DNA of 64,000 nt from Mixophyes australis (Eukaryota; Chordata; Amphibia; Anura; Limnodynastidae): assembly GCA_036250195.1 (NCBI GenBank), contig JAVHZZ010000005.1, forward strand, positions 124,526,765-124,590,764, in the 5' to 3' direction. The notes beneath the pieces are model-generated. The model saw only the letters and a list, made by a program, of their open reading frames with translations, did no database searches and was not told the DNA's origin. This document shows, one piece after another, positions 57,201-64,000 of this stretch; position 1 is the stretch's first letter, and each line of letters opens with the position of its first letter. The position numbers and the translations under genes were made by a program.

Positions 57201-59605
57201 ATTCTCCTCTTTGCAAGTTTCTTATTGCTCCAGTTGGGGTTTATTGGAAGTCCATAGGACAAAGGCATTGTATGCACTGATATCACGGATATTATAAATT
57301 ATCAGTGGCCATCGGTTAGTTTTCTGTTTGCAAGTGTACGTGTTCACAAGTTGATCTAAGATATCCACTGCATCTTTTGTCACATTATAGTCCAAAATTA
57401 TGTTTGGTTTCTTGTCTGGCCTATCACTTACTTGTTTGTCTTTATGTAAGGTGCTCAAAAAGAATGACTGTTTTATTTTTCTTTGTAACATAATTCACAC
57501 CCATTGTGTTCTCCGTGAAATAAAAAGATGAACTATGCACCTGCTTATTTGTGACTTGCCGAGATAGTTCCGGTTTATTTTTTCTCATAGTACCAAGTAG
57601 GGTTCGCTTGAGCATAAGTTGTGCCAATTTATACGAGGTGAAAAAGTTGTCGCATGTAAGATTATGCCCACTCAGCTCACATGTGAGGTCTTCCACAATT
57701 CTCATCCCTTGGTTTTTTTTCTGGTTTCGCTCATGGCTCTTTTCCAGTATACAATTGCTATTTCAGAACATATGATGTTTTAGTATCACACAAAGTCCAG
57801 ATTTTTACACCATATTTCGCTGGATTGGAGGGAATGTACTGCTTGAAAGGGCAGCACCCTCGAAATCCAACTAATTGTTCATCTACGTTCACATTTTCAA
57901 AAGGGTTAAATAATTTTGGAAGAACTTTGACCTATTTTTACAATATTTCTCTTACAGCAGCAAGTTTGTCTGTGCGCCTTCTTTCATTACGGTTATATTT
58001 GTCTTCAAAACGAACCACTCGCGAGATTTTACATAACATGTCAAGTGACATGTTTGCTCGGAAAATATTGCGACCAGTTTCACTATCCCACAACCTTTTG
58101 TTGCTTCACCGTGAGATTTATACACAATAGTCCAACATAAGCTTGAAACATAACTGTCTACATTTTGCCACTTTCGCCATAAACACGGTGTCCTTCAATA
58201 TTTGTGTATTTTATGATCTCATTTTCGATGGAAATAAATAGAACATTGAATGCACTTTCCATGTCATGGATTCTTGCTGTAGCATATCTTGTTACACCAG
58301 GAATTTTCGTGATAACATTGCATTTAGAGAGCCTACCAGCAGGATGTCCAGGAGGATCAAGATCCCATTTTATTTGTTCATTCTTTGAAAGAACATATGG
58401 AGTTGTAGCAACAGGTTCATTTACAATGTCATCCCCATTGTCGGAATCATAAGCTTCACTTTCATTACTTGTATGATTTTCTTCCTCAGATACATCTTCG
58501 CTATCAGAAGATTCCCCAAACACTAGAAAGTCAGCATCAGTCAAAGGTTTTCGTTTGGCCATAATGATATTGATCATACACAGATCAATCTCCAACTAAA
58601 TATGAGTCATTCCAATCCGTGTTATTTATAGCTAAATGAGAGAATCAAAAGAAGACTTGCAAACACTTGGAAGTTTAGCATGAATATCCGATTCAATATG
58701 CGGACTTGCTGAGACTTGTTGAAACTTTGTGAATAAATGTGTGAAAAGGTGAAAAGATTACATAATCCAAATGTAAACCAATGAACTGACACTGTATTCC
58801 TAATTTTCTGAATTTTTATTGTTGAAATAATGTGTTTCGAAACATTTACGGTCACTCACTAGTATAATATTCACATCGGGTCATATTGACCCGAACAGTT
58901 CATTAGTACGAACTACTCTTAACTTGAATTTTTTTTTAAAATAATGGAATGGAAATCATAATTACATAAATAACGAACTGACACAAAAACAAATTTTGTT
59001 TTGGGTCAAATAGACCAGAACAGAACAGCAGGGTTAATGGCATAACACATACACATACATAACCATATTCTAGATAAATCAATGCAGCTTTACAGTAGAC
59101 AGCTATAATCTATAAACCCTTTTTCAGGAAATTTTATGGAAACACTATAAAGTTCTTCAGCACTTTAACGTAAAGTTTAAAATGTAAGGATTGGAAACAC
59201 ATTTTGCCATCCAGATCAAATTCAGTTATTGTAACAATCATTTAAAATGCAAGTCAAAGTGGGGAATTAAATAAAAACACACAGACAATCTGTTATATGC
59301 ACAGTGCACATATTGGGCTTTACATTTTTAAATGAAGGCATTGAGCATGCAAAACAAAAAAAAAGTATAAATGTTACCTCTAATGGACTCACCATGAGAG
59401 ACCATTCTTTAACTTTCAATAGAATCACCTGACGGCCTTGAGGCATCCATGCAAACAGTACAGTTATTGCTCTAATTGATAGCCAACAAATATAGAGACC
59501 ACAAGCAGCTGTGTATAGTTCATGTATTTTCGCAGTCCCAGTCCAAAACGACATCAGCCAGCGTCCCGCAAACACTAAACACAGCAAAGATGTATGTTGG
59601 TACTT
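36123..59605 (-). CDS. MARCHF6: MARCHF6 (ER E3 ubiquitin ligase), six 3'-terminal exons
   Basis: Exons on the minus strand: 59393-59605, 44611-44745, 40963-41052, 39610-39742, 36446-36581 and 36123-36219. All have GT donors and AG acceptors and join in phase. The encoded ~268 residues match my knowledge of the C-terminal part of vertebrate MARCHF6/TEB4: [72 protein letters not shown] and [13 protein letters not shown]. The protein is a polytopic ER membrane ligase of the Doa10 family acting in ER-associated degradation, including of sterol-pathway enzymes. The exons here encode the last membrane helices and the cytosolic tail. The RING-CH domain and earlier exons lie beyond the window. No break seen in any exon. 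Confidence 0.95.
36446..36581 (-). CDS. MARCHF6: MARCHF6 exon (136 bp, phase 1 to 2)
   Basis: Acceptor TTGCAG then GTGTTACT; donor GACAA then GTGAGA. Encodes [20 protein letters not shown], the last membrane helix and [15 protein letters not shown]. The split Lys codon is completed by the terminal exon. Confidence 0.95.
37141..38326 (+). mobile_element. Tc1-like transposon, decayed
   Basis: The ends TACACCGATCAGTCACAACA and (inverted at right) TACACTGATCGGCCACAACA form terminal repeats. Transposase frames 37336-37677 and 37702-37977 carry the N-terminal helix-turn-helix region, [10 protein letters not shown] (first catalytic Asp region) and, frameshifted near 38000, a DN block with an adjacent stop. 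Near 38100 the NSIKHWWD remnant replaces the usual NPIEHLW. Broken by several frameshifts. Confidence 0.85.
38331..39530 (-). mobile_element. Tc1-like transposon (second family), decayed
   Basis: The left end TACATGGCAAAAGTATGTGG and the right end, reading inward on the other strand as CATGTCCAAAAGTATGTGAA, are Tc1-type terminal repeats. The minus-strand transposase survives only as [17 protein letters not shown]...[11 protein letters not shown]...LWDELER (38567-38751) and unreadable flanks. It abuts the previous Tc1 copy almost directly. Confidence 0.8.
39610..39742 (-). CDS. MARCHF6: MARCHF6 exon (133 bp, phase 0 to 1)
   Basis: Acceptor TTTTAG then GTTTATGCA; donor ATTG then GTATGT. Encodes [20 protein letters not shown] followed by a membrane helix ending VPLI plus one base of the next codon. 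Confidence 0.95.
39743..40962. other. MARCHF6 intron, unclassified
   Basis: No clear element; short frames at 40101-40346 and 40576-40764 have no recognisable similarity. AT-rich toward the exon at 40963. Confidence 0.4.
40963..41052 (-). CDS. MARCHF6: MARCHF6 exon (90 bp, 30 codons)
   Basis: Acceptor TTGCAG then GATTGGGCT; donor GAACAG then GTATGG. Encodes [10 protein letters not shown]...[10 protein letters not shown]. Phase 0 at both ends. Confidence 0.95.
41053..41920. other. MARCHF6 intron, unclassified
   Basis: No coding similarity, no repeats noticed. Confidence 0.4.
41930..44020 (-). pseudogene. Decayed L2-type LINE, copy 2
   Basis: Minus-strand pieces: 43918-43592 (endonuclease/linker), 43455-42976 ([11 protein letters not shown]...[13 protein letters not shown], the RT entry seen also in copy 1 at 4730) and 42315-41983 (RT C-terminal part). 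The intervening part shows recognisable but frameshifted RT. Same clade as the element at 3023-6460. Confidence 0.7.
44021..44450 (-). repeat. Further L2 RT fragment repeating 42640-42930
   Basis: TGCCAGAGGTAGA.ACACTAAA, ATAGGTAGGAAGTGA-like and TGACCCTTAGACTTTGC-like text recurs from 42690-42860, so a second partial copy of the RT region lies head-to-tail with the first. Either a tandem duplication or an independent truncated insertion. Confidence 0.6.
44611..44745 (-). CDS. MARCHF6: MARCHF6 exon (135 bp, 45 codons)
   Basis: Acceptor ATTAG then ATCATGAAG; donor GGCAG then GTAAGT. Encodes one strongly hydrophobic helix ([19 protein letters not shown]) followed by [18 protein letters not shown]. 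Confidence 0.95.
44880..45230 (+). repeat. L2/SINE-like 3' end
   Basis: Ends GTACAGTGCTGCGGACACTT...GGTGCCTTATAAATACCAATAA and an ATAATAATA tail, a common LINE/SINE 3' end. Non-coding. Left boundary uncertain. Confidence 0.55.
45231..45696. other. MARCHF6 intron, unclassified
   Basis: AT-rich; a short minus-strand frame (45281-45556) has no recognisable domain. Confidence 0.4.
45697..46538. mobile_element. Non-autonomous inverted-repeat transposon (~840 bp)
   Basis: The left end reads TATTCAATTGTCAGCGA. The right end, inverted, reads GGGGCATATTCAATTGTCAG. The right terminus equals that of the element at 59869, so they share a family. The leftmost few terminal bases have decayed. Inside it is AT-rich with GC-rich CCCGC-type blocks near both ends, and it has no transposase. 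Confidence 0.7.
46539..47286. other. MARCHF6 intron, unclassified
   Basis: No features noticed beyond AT-rich non-coding sequence. Confidence 0.4.
47632..47778. repeat. Long GC-rich palindrome
   Basis: Arms of ~70 bp run from ACTTACCAATCCGGCGG to the inverse CCGGATTGGTAAGT, centred on GCGTGACGTCACGC near 47700. The centre contains a perfect CRE-type TGACGTCA. Near-complete complementarity by eye. Confidence 0.9.
47840..48285 (+). repeat. 23-bp purine-rich minisatellite
   Basis: GGGCTGAGGGGGCAGAGCGC units with a 23-bp period, interspersed with shortened 16-bp units. About twenty copies. Produces a 203-codon minus-strand frame of Leu/Pro/Ser/Ala/Cys repeats that is not a gene. Confidence 0.9.
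48790..49335 (-). pseudogene. DIRS-type tyrosine recombinase fragment
   Basis: On the minus strand at about 49115-49150, [10 protein letters not shown] aligns with the box A of DIRS recombinases (IASARRVSELG at 63880-63910). Around it lie a PFEP-like block (about 49190) and [12 protein letters not shown] text (about 49000) seen in the same order in the better copy at the window end. Several stops and frameshifts; the catalytic C-terminal block was not found. Confidence 0.45.
49444..49560 (-). repeat. L2-type 3' end, left part (interrupted by Tc1)
   Basis: ATCATCATCATC tail and TTAATATAGCGCTAC as in the L2 at 3025-3075, then the GGAGCTTACAGACTAA block. Continues at 51053 after the Tc1 insertion. 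Confidence 0.7.
49561..51052 (+). mobile_element. Tc1-like transposon interrupted by an LTR piece
   Basis: Terminal repeats ACTATATGGACAAAAGTATT and its inverse at 51025-51049, with TA on both sides. The transposase N-terminal part (49699-50220) has an HTH region starting [11 protein letters not shown] and several stops. The C-terminal part (50730-50960) has [20 protein letters not shown]. The Glu of the usual NPIEHLW is Lys here. The middle, with the second catalytic Asp, is replaced by the LTR-like segment 50330-50704. Inactive. Confidence 0.88.
50330..50704 (-). repeat. Gypsy LTR-like segment inside Tc1
   Basis: The inverse of 18316-18708, the last ~390 bp of the Gmr1-like 5' LTR. Its ends read TGTGACAGG and GGTCACA, so it is bounded like an LTR. 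GCAAT and GGAAT flank it (4 of 5 bases alike). Either a solo LTR of a related family or an LTR fragment. Confidence 0.8.
51053..51272 (-). repeat. L2-type 3' UTR, right part
   Basis: AACCTACCAGTATGTTTTTG, GAGTGTGGGAGGAAAC and GGAGAACATACAAACTCC are the widespread LINE 3' UTR blocks. Together with 49444-49560 it is one element split by Tc1. Confidence 0.7.
51410..51930 (-). pseudogene. Unidentified coding-like remnant
   Basis: On the minus strand a ~68-codon open run (about 51615 to 51400) encodes [20 protein letters not shown] and [17 protein letters not shown] second (about 51915 to 51780) encodes [20 protein letters not shown]. Codon-like composition and hydrophobic/charged patterning suggest an old protein-coding segment. 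It lies between DIRS-like pieces and may belong to that element, but I cannot match it to a domain. Confidence 0.3.
52167..52500. mobile_element. hAT-like MITE with perfect target duplications
   Basis: Left TAGGGCCGGATTAACGG and inverted right CAGGGCCGGATTAACCCG. Exact 8-bp duplications CTTGTAAG lie at 52159-52166 and 52501-52508. GC-rich, non-coding, 334 bp. Confidence 0.92.
52520..53000 (-). pseudogene. Possible DIRS-type polymerase/RNase H remnant
   Basis: The minus-strand frame 52959-52660 contains [15 protein letters not shown], which resembles the region downstream of DIRS RT (A-RFHMRPLQ-type block). The match is short and other parts are unreadable, so this rests partly on the neighbouring DIRS-like pieces. 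Confidence 0.25.
53001..53639. other. MARCHF6 intron, unclassified
   Basis: One open frame on the plus strand (53275-53538) has no recognisable similarity. Confidence 0.4.
53640..54190 (-). repeat. Possible LTR fragment on minus strand
   Basis: Read on the minus strand it carries AACAATAAAGTAGAGC (poly(A)-like) followed by a U5-like segment ending near CTCTCCGG. Upstream lie AAGATGGCGCC-type and AAAATGGC words (on plus 53947-53980) that match YY1 sites. No ends proven. Confidence 0.25.
54191..54420 (-). pseudogene. DIRS-type gag remnant, C-terminal piece
   Basis: The minus strand encodes [12 protein letters not shown]...[18 protein letters not shown] (about 54360-54230). This follows the W-L-L-W-A-D-x-x-S-K-x-S ... 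GGKS pattern of DIRS ORF1 proteins. A stop interrupts it. Confidence 0.4.
54421..55770. other. MARCHF6 intron, unclassified (possible insert)
   Basis: About 1.35 kb of AT-rich sequence with no coding similarity separates two DIRS gag-like pieces. It could be an insertion, perhaps LTR-like, but no ends were found. Confidence 0.35.
55771..56340 (-). pseudogene. DIRS-type gag remnant, middle piece
   Basis: Minus-strand frames 56291-56109, 56209-55991 and 56076-55774 overlap. [14 protein letters not shown] (about 56045-56000) and [16 protein letters not shown] (about 56115-56070) resemble the conserved middle of DIRS ORF1 ([13 protein letters not shown]). Frameshifted. Confidence 0.4.
56341..56820. 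other. MARCHF6 intron, unclassified
   Basis: No clear similarity; may contain further DIRS ORF1 sequence on the minus strand. Confidence 0.3.
56821..59033 (-). mobile_element. piggyBac-like transposon, decayed
   Basis: The right end (59022-59033) reads inward as CCCTGCTGTTCTG and is followed by TTAA (59034-59037), the piggyBac target. Palindromic GGGTCATATTGACCC at 58877-58891 and GGGTCAAATAGACC near 59003 are subterminal repeats. The left terminus was not found. The transposase lies on the minus strand. Confidence 0.85.
56948..58595 (-). pseudogene. piggyBac transposase (broken)
   Basis: N-terminal frame 58595-58158: [20 protein letters not shown], an acidic region, then [14 protein letters not shown] text. 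Frame 57705-57442 carries [15 protein letters not shown] (catalytic Asp region). Frame 57491-57222 has [23 protein letters not shown] (second conserved Asp region). Frame 57286-56948 ends in Cys-containing text ([13 protein letters not shown]) as in the C-terminal zinc region. The middle (57706-58157) is frameshifted. Inactive. Confidence 0.85.
59038..59392. other. MARCHF6 intron, unclassified
   Basis: AT-rich intron leading into the donor of the exon at 59393. Nothing else noticed. Confidence 0.4.
59393..59605 (-). CDS. MARCHF6: MARCHF6 exon (213 bp, phase 0 to phase 0)
   Basis: Acceptor ...CCCTAG then AAGTACCAACAT; donor ...CTCTCATG then GTGAGT. 71 codons, including [20 protein letters not shown] and [19 protein letters not shown]. 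Contains at least one hydrophobic span. The exon 5' of it is not in the window. Confidence 0.93.
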
Positions 59606-59868
59606 CTAGGGATAACATTCAATTAAAAAAAAAGAAATAAAATAGTATACAATAAAACATGGTCAAATTTCCTTTAAATACATTACATCAGTGTGTGAAT
59701 ATAAATATCTTCAGGGGAGCTTATATTTCTAAACTACCCTGTCATCTCATCCAACAGCCACTTCAATACCACCAATCTCTTCCTCTTTGCAAATAATGCC
59801 TCATCTTTACTTCATTATTCTGATATACATGACTACTGGATATTCTCAGGTGATATCTACTCCTCTAA

Positions 59869-60078
59869 GGGGCATATTCAATTGTTTTTTTTCTGCGCCG
59901 CGAAAAAACTATTACCGTTAAGCTGGATTTCAGCTCGCGGCTCAGGGAGCTGCGAGCTGAAATCCAGCGAGAAAAATTACCGTATTAGCGTTTTTTCCGC
60001 GCACGATTACCGTAATAACGATAATCAAGCGCGGACCGCGAGACTTTCAGCGTTTCCGCCGAGAATTGAATAGGCCCC
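59869..60078. mobile_element. Harbinger-like MITE with internal hairpin
   Basis: Termini GGGGCATATTCAATTG and (inverted) GGGGCCTATTCAATTC, flanked by TAA on both sides (59866-59868, 60079-60081), the 3-bp TWA target typical of PIF/Harbinger. The core GCTGGATTTCAGCTCGC is followed by its inverse at 59950-59966, a strong hairpin. 210 bp, non-coding. Confidence 0.85.
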
Positions 60079-60261
60079 TAAGTGTTTTATTGCTTGGTGA
60101 ATCAAGACTGAAGCAGCGCACTATTTTGTCTGATCAGTCAGATTCTCAAGGAACATTTCCAATATCCAGCATCTTATAACATACAAAATGCATACAGCAT
60201 TGGAAAACTTCCTTGAGCACACTGCTTAACAAATAAAAGTGTCAGCTTCCAGAATGTTTGG

Positions 60262-60335
60262 ATAAATTATTATCATAGATTTATATGGCGCCACAGTGCT
60301 CCGCAAGAACCATACAATAGAATAAATCTGTTTAC
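60262..60335 (-). repeat. L2-type 3' end fragment
   Basis: TTATTATCATAGATTTATAT followed by GGCGCCACAGTGCTCCGCA matches the LINE 3' end motif. Confidence 0.5.
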
Positions 60336-60419
60336 CTGTGCCTACCCAGCTCCTTATTTATGTTAGGAAACATGTTATGTTAGGAATTTAATCATACCAA
60401 ATTATTTATGCAGCACAAA

Positions 60420-61450
60420 CGCAAAAGTCTTCACTTGAACCATGTCAGCACAAGAAGCTGAATTAAAGGCCCTGACACTTGCATGCATATATGCAAAAGG
60501 ACAAAGAGTAAACATTTACATTAATTCAAGTTATGCATTTTTAAGAGTGCATGATTATAGCCAATATAGCACACGAGAAAGTGCATCTGGGGAAAGATGC
60601 TATGGTTGTACTCACTAGCAGGTTATGGATAGCAGCAGGGTTTGTCCAAGCAGCACAGGTGTTAGTAGTAGGATGCTTAATTTGTGCATAGAATAACCCA
60701 GGTAAGTCTGTCCTATGGAAAACCACACCCCAGACACAGTGTCCCTATAAGAGGATACAGATAGACTTTATACAACTTCCCAAATGCTCGGGCTTTGAGA
60801 ATGTGCTAGTCTGTGTCGACTTCTTTAGTCACTGGCTGGAGGCGTGGCTGTATAGAAAAGCAAATACTAAAGCAGTAGCCAAGAAACTTACGAGTGAGGT
60901 AATCTGCTGATATGGGGTACCAGAGGTCATTGTAAGTGACAGAGGGACACACTTTACGGGGCAAGAATCCCAGGAACTGTTAAAAGACATGGGAATCAAA
61001 TCTGCCCGTCACACCCCTCACAGACCCCAAAGTTCGGGATGTGTGGAGCGCCTTAATGGTACTCTGAAATTGAAAATTCAGAATATAATGGCTGAAACAG
61101 GCCTGTCATAGATCTCAGTAAGAAACACTGCTAGGAAAGACACAGGTTTAGCACCAAATCAGATACGGTTTGGCACAGCACACAGAACAGGCTGTTACTT
61201 TCCATAGCAACTACAGCATGTACATGATGATTTGTTGAACTATGTTGCTTTATTATAGAAACAACTAACTGAAATACATGGTCAAGTGATTTCTTCCATT
61301 CCAGGCCCTATTTTGATGCAGGTACCCATAAACTGCAACCAGGGGACTGGGTGGTTGTGAAAAAGCACGTCAGGAAGAGTCTTTAACCCAGATATGAGAG
61401 TCCTTTCCAGGTCTTATTGACAACTCCCATGGTAGTGGAAGTACAGGGAA
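60420..61450 (+). pseudogene. Endogenous retrovirus pol remnant (RNase H and integrase)
   Basis: From about 60446 an AELKALTLACIYAKGQRV block is RNase H-like. From about 60750 an integrase core follows, with D (about 60766), D in SDRGTHF (about 60940) and E in ERLNGTLK (about 61048), the D,D35E pattern. The linker toward env follows with GDWVVVKKH-like text near 61347. Several in-frame stops and shifts make it non-functional. Genus not assigned. Confidence 0.75.
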
Positions 61451-62500
<1,050 letters not shown>

Positions 62501-62940
62501 TATGAAGATATACAGCACAATGGACAATCCCTTCTATTGTGAAATAAGTGACATATAACACTTGCCGAGTGCACAGTGTATTTTCTCTCTCCCTTTCCTT
62601 TTTTCCTTCCCTAACAAAAAATCCATAGTTAAAAGATATAAAGGAAGCACAAGAGGCCCCAGAGCCTCTCATGTTCACTGATATATGTGAAGATCTGACA
62701 TCAGGACATGTAGCGGGTGCAAGAAGGTTGTCGACTCATTGACCATCTATCAGCTAGAAGAGGGATCATGGACTTGCTATTGGTGGGGGATGGGTTGTTC
62801 TATGTATCCAGTTTTAGGCAATCCTAATTCTATGTTCTGTTAGAAGGGTGTATGTGTATAAGTACCCATTAAAAGCGACAGCAAGAATGTGATCTCTGAT
62901 AGGTAGTGTTAGGACAAATAATGAATAAAAAGATGGGAAA
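62501..62940 (+). other. Retroviral 3' region, boundary with DIRS
   Basis: Non-coding sequence after env; may contain the start of the retroviral 3' LTR, cut by the DIRS insertion near 62942. No LTR ends proven. Confidence 0.3.
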
Positions 62941-62941
62941 T

Positions 62942-63256
62942 GAGAAAAGAGGATTCATATACTTATGTTAAATCCGTTTCTCTGATTCCCTCTGGGGGAC
63001 ACAGCTTACCATGGGGTGTGTAGGGGAGCATGGGAGTTGGCACCTAGCTAGTTAATTTCTAGCACTGCTGACAGACCCCTCCCCTATATAACTCCCCCAT
63101 TTTCCTCTTCCTCCTCAGTTAATTTAAAAAGCCCCAAGGAGAAGAGTTAACCAAACAAGAGCACACAGAGGAAAAGCAGAAGGGAGGGATCGCAGTGTCC
63201 CCCAGACGGAATCAGAGAAACGGATTTAACGTAAGTATATAAATCCTCTTTTCTCT
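62942..63256. repeat. DIRS terminal inverted repeat pair
   Basis: 62942-63002 and 63195-63256 are ~60-bp inverted copies (GAAACGGATTTAACGTAAGT in one, ACTTATGTTAAATCCGTTTC in the other). A direct copy of ACACAGCTTACCATGGGG-like text follows at 63276-63293. This fits a DIRS right terminal repeat with its internal complementary region. Confidence 0.8.
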
Positions 63257-63309
63257 TTCATCCAGTCTGCGGGACACTGCTTACCATGGGGACGTTCTAA
63301 AGCAGCCCC

Positions 63310-64000
63310 CTAAGGGTGGGACCGCTCTGAAAACCCCGCTCGTAGAGCACTACGAGCGAAATCTGCATCCGCAGATGCGAATACATTAAATTGATAGAAT
63401 TTGGTAAATGTGTGGACAGAAGACCAGGTGGCTGCCCTGCAAAGCTGGTCAGCAGAAGCCTCATTTCTTCCTGCCCATGACGCCCCTACCGATCTGGTGG
63501 AATGGGCCGTAAGTCTCTCCGGCACAGGTAGGTTAGCTGTTATGTAAGCCTGCCTAATAGTTGCCGTAAACCATCTTGCAATGGACTGTTTAGAGGCTGG
63601 CCAGCCTCTTTTGTTAGAATCATATAGGACAAACAGAGAATCGTTAGTCTAATTTGAGATGTTCTTTTGACATAAATACGGAAAGCCCTGACCACATCTA
63701 ACTTTTTCATAGACTGCCGATCAGAGTGAGAAGTAGATGAAAAAACTGGAACTACAATTTCCTGGTTCAAATGGAAGGAGGACACCACTTTTGGAACAAA
63801 AGAGGGGAGTGTTCTCAAAACCGCTCTGTCCTCATGAAAAACCAGATATGGCTCCCGGCAAGACAAAGCTCCCAATTCCGATACCCTACGTGCCGATGCA
63901 ATTGCTAAAATAAAAACAACCTTTCAGGTCAAGCACCTAAAATCTGCCTCAGGTAAAGGTTCAAAGGGAGGCCCTTTAAGCATGTCCAGTAACAGGTTAA
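63310..64000 (-). pseudogene. DIRS tyrosine recombinase, C-terminal part
   Basis: Minus-strand frame 63875-63540 with flank: IASARRVSELGALSCREP (box A Arg, about 63910-63860), LRTLPSFVPKVVSSFHLNQE and KKLDVVRAFRIYVKRT. A frameshift near 63600-63530 leads to frame 63525-63310 with LTAHSTRSVGASWA (H-x-x-R), AATWSSVHTFTKFY (catalytic Tyr) and the C terminus. The enzyme would join the circular DNA intermediate to the target. The catalytic residues remain but the reading frame is broken at least once. Confidence 0.8.

Larger units (their letters stand above)
62942..64000 (-). mobile_element. DIRS-type retrotransposon, terminal part
   Basis: On the minus strand the window contains the end of a tyrosine recombinase gene followed by paired inverted repeats. 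The remainder extends past 64000. A tyrosine recombinase plus inverted repeats instead of LTRs is characteristic of DIRS elements. Confidence 0.8.

Noticed and set aside
57551..58452. Plus-strand frames opposite the piggyBac transposase
   Set aside because: Antisense shadows; the minus strand carries the conserved DNFFTS and DILDQ text.

Overview
The window looks like a piece of a large, transposon-rich vertebrate genome, most likely a frog. The one host gene I recognise is the 3' end of MARCHF6 (ER-membrane E3 ubiquitin ligase, yeast Doa10 orthologue) on the minus strand. Six exons join in phase with canonical splice sites: 59393-59605, 44611-44745, 40963-41052, 39610-39742, 36446-36581 and 36123-36219 (stop). 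The frog assignment is inference, from the mix of DIRS, Gmr1-like Gypsy, Tx1-like LINE, L2, CR1, hAT, Tc1, piggyBac and short inverted-repeat families plus the MARCHF6 sequence. I see no bacterial, CRISPR, rRNA or tRNA features.

Region by region. 1-2716: broken endogenous retrovirus env plus 3' LTR, split by a short inverted-repeat transposon and an LTR-like repeat. 3023-6460: decayed L2-type LINE (minus) with a 2A-like motif at its N terminus. 6500-9400: hAT-like fragments, a fold-back and simple repeats. 10481-15940: complete hAT transposon with 8-bp target duplications, a 997-codon open transposase and arrays of ~100-bp repeats on both sides of it. 15950-17030: 5'-truncated CR1 LINE. 17623-30050: decayed Ty3/Gypsy element with integrase before reverse transcriptase (Gmr1-type order) and a SCAN-like capsid; a Tx1-like LINE replaces most of its RT. 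30366-31099: two short inverted-repeat elements. 31776-34541: complete non-autonomous LTR element with 5-bp target duplications and a gag whose zinc knuckle precedes its capsid-like part.

36123-59605: MARCHF6 exons separated by TE-filled introns. These hold two abutting Tc1 copies, decayed L2 copies, several hAT and Harbinger-like non-autonomous elements, a Tc1 interrupted by an LTR piece and itself sitting in an L2 3' end, scattered DIRS pieces and a decayed piggyBac. 59606-64000 (presumed next intron): a Harbinger-like palindrome, a second decayed retrovirus (pol and env) and the terminal part of a DIRS tyrosine-recombinase retrotransposon with its inverted repeats.

Functionally only MARCHF6 is a host gene. 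The hAT transposase is the only long, unbroken mobile-element gene. Everything else is non-autonomous or inactivated. Boundaries were read by eye from terminal repeats and target duplications; boundaries without such support are approximate.
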